Source of the DNA: [Clostridium] polysaccharolyticum
GTDB taxonomy: Bacteria; Bacillota; Clostridia; Lachnospirales; Lachnospiraceae
NCBI RefSeq assembly: GCF_900111595.1
Contig: NZ_FOHN01000011.1
Coordinates: 35,801 to 99,800 of the forward strand
Direction: 5' to 3'
Length of the DNA stretch: 64,000 nt
The notes below the pieces were generated by a model. That model did not search any database, had not been told where the DNA came from, and saw nothing but the letters and a program-made list of their open reading frames with translations. This document shows, one piece after another, positions 63,660 to 64,000 of this stretch (the stretch's first letter is position 1; every line of letters starts with the position of its first letter). The position numbers were made by a program, and so were the translations under genes.

Positions 63660-64000
63660 CAGTTCATCAATTATTAACAGTCTATAGTGACAAAAATGTT
63701 TTAGCCTGTCCTGTAGCCTGTTTTCTGCCTTAGCCTTTTTTAACTGCTGGAGCAAGTCATTACACTTAATAAAATAAGTGCTAATTCTTTTTTGGGCAGC
63801 CTCTATTCCAATAGAAGTCGCAAGATGTGTTTTCCCAACGCCACTTGTACCAAGAAATACAATATTCTCATTCTGTTCAAGGAAACGCAGGGTCCCGAAT
63901 TCAGCAATTTGCTGCTGGTTAATGCAGGACTGGAAGGTGAAATCAAAATCTTTCAGCTCTTTGTGATGTGGAAATGCACCCGCTTTAATCATGGATTTGG
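63660..64000 (-). pseudogene. istB: istB, N-terminal part (split; continues past window end)
   Basis: It encodes DFDFTFQSCINQQQIAEFGT, the Walker A motif GTSGVGKTH (near 63830) and Walker B LLIIDEL just before the intron. The frame is open to the window edge; IstB proteins have about 70 more residues at the start. Beyond this point the frame would run into the intron and stop, leaving an ATPase without its C-terminal third. Confidence 0.9.

Noticed and set aside
1..64000. CRISPR arrays, tRNA or rRNA genes
   Set aside because: No regularly spaced direct repeats and no tRNA-like or rRNA-like sequence were noticed on either strand; a tRNAscan or CRISPR search could confirm.

Overview
The window looks like the chromosome of a motile, plant- and host-glycan-using anaerobe of the Firmicutes, most likely family Lachnospiraceae. 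The support is low-GC coding sequence with strong AGGAGG-type ribosome sites, a tyrosyl T-box leader, a flavodiiron protein, a YesM-type kinase beside LplB/YtcP-type sugar permeases, FliW/CsrA control of flagellin, and a secreted pectate lyase. The genus is not fixed by anything I can see.

Layout. 1-10.9 kb: the tail of an unrecognised gene, then a glycan locus with GH29 fucosidase, GH42 beta-galactosidase, a sensor kinase with no partner regulator in view, two ABC permeases and a solute-binding lipoprotein. 11.1-12.1 kb: an AbiD/AbiF-type (Abi_2, HEPN) gene interrupted by one in-frame UGA, followed four bases later by a strong promoter driving a predicted RNA of about 65 nt made of two hairpins. 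12.2-13.9 kb: T-box and tyrS. 14.1-18.6 kb: two tandem membrane diguanylate cyclases with TraX-like N-termini and a DUF4253-like protein. 18.6-19.4 kb: a gene-free stretch with two candidate small RNAs. 19.4-22 kb: a membrane chemoreceptor and a KAS III-like protein lacking two of three catalytic residues. 22.2-28.9 kb: pectate lyase (ricin-type lectin + PL1 + CBM2), an AGCS transporter behind a promoter and an immediate attenuator, a dead group II intron fragment, the flagellin lysine methylase FliB and small envelope proteins. 29-33.1 kb: a MOP-family flippase, a 24-residue ORF and an ABC exporter-like pair. 33.3-38.2 kb (minus): a probable type III (CptN-like) toxin and parE-parC. 38.4-41.7 kb: flavodiiron protein, TrmB-like regulator and lysA.

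41.8-59.9 kb is a late flagellar region: flgM, flgN, two flgK-like genes, flgL, fliW, csrA, flaG, fliD, fliS, a FliT-like gene, flagellin, then a glycosylation island with two Maf (DUF115) transferases, a NeuA-HAD fusion and a NeuB-SAF-cupin fusion. Three sigma-28-type promoters lie upstream of flgM, flaG and flagellin. The flagellin leader has a hairpin with GGA in its loop, the form CsrA binds. Together with FliB, flagellin in this strain is probably both glycosylated with a nonulosonic acid and methylated. The window ends with a nitrilase-family hydrolase, lspA and an IS21-family element whose istB is split, antisense, by a 1,928-bp group II intron carrying a frameshifted reverse transcriptase. 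Removing the intron rejoins istB exactly.
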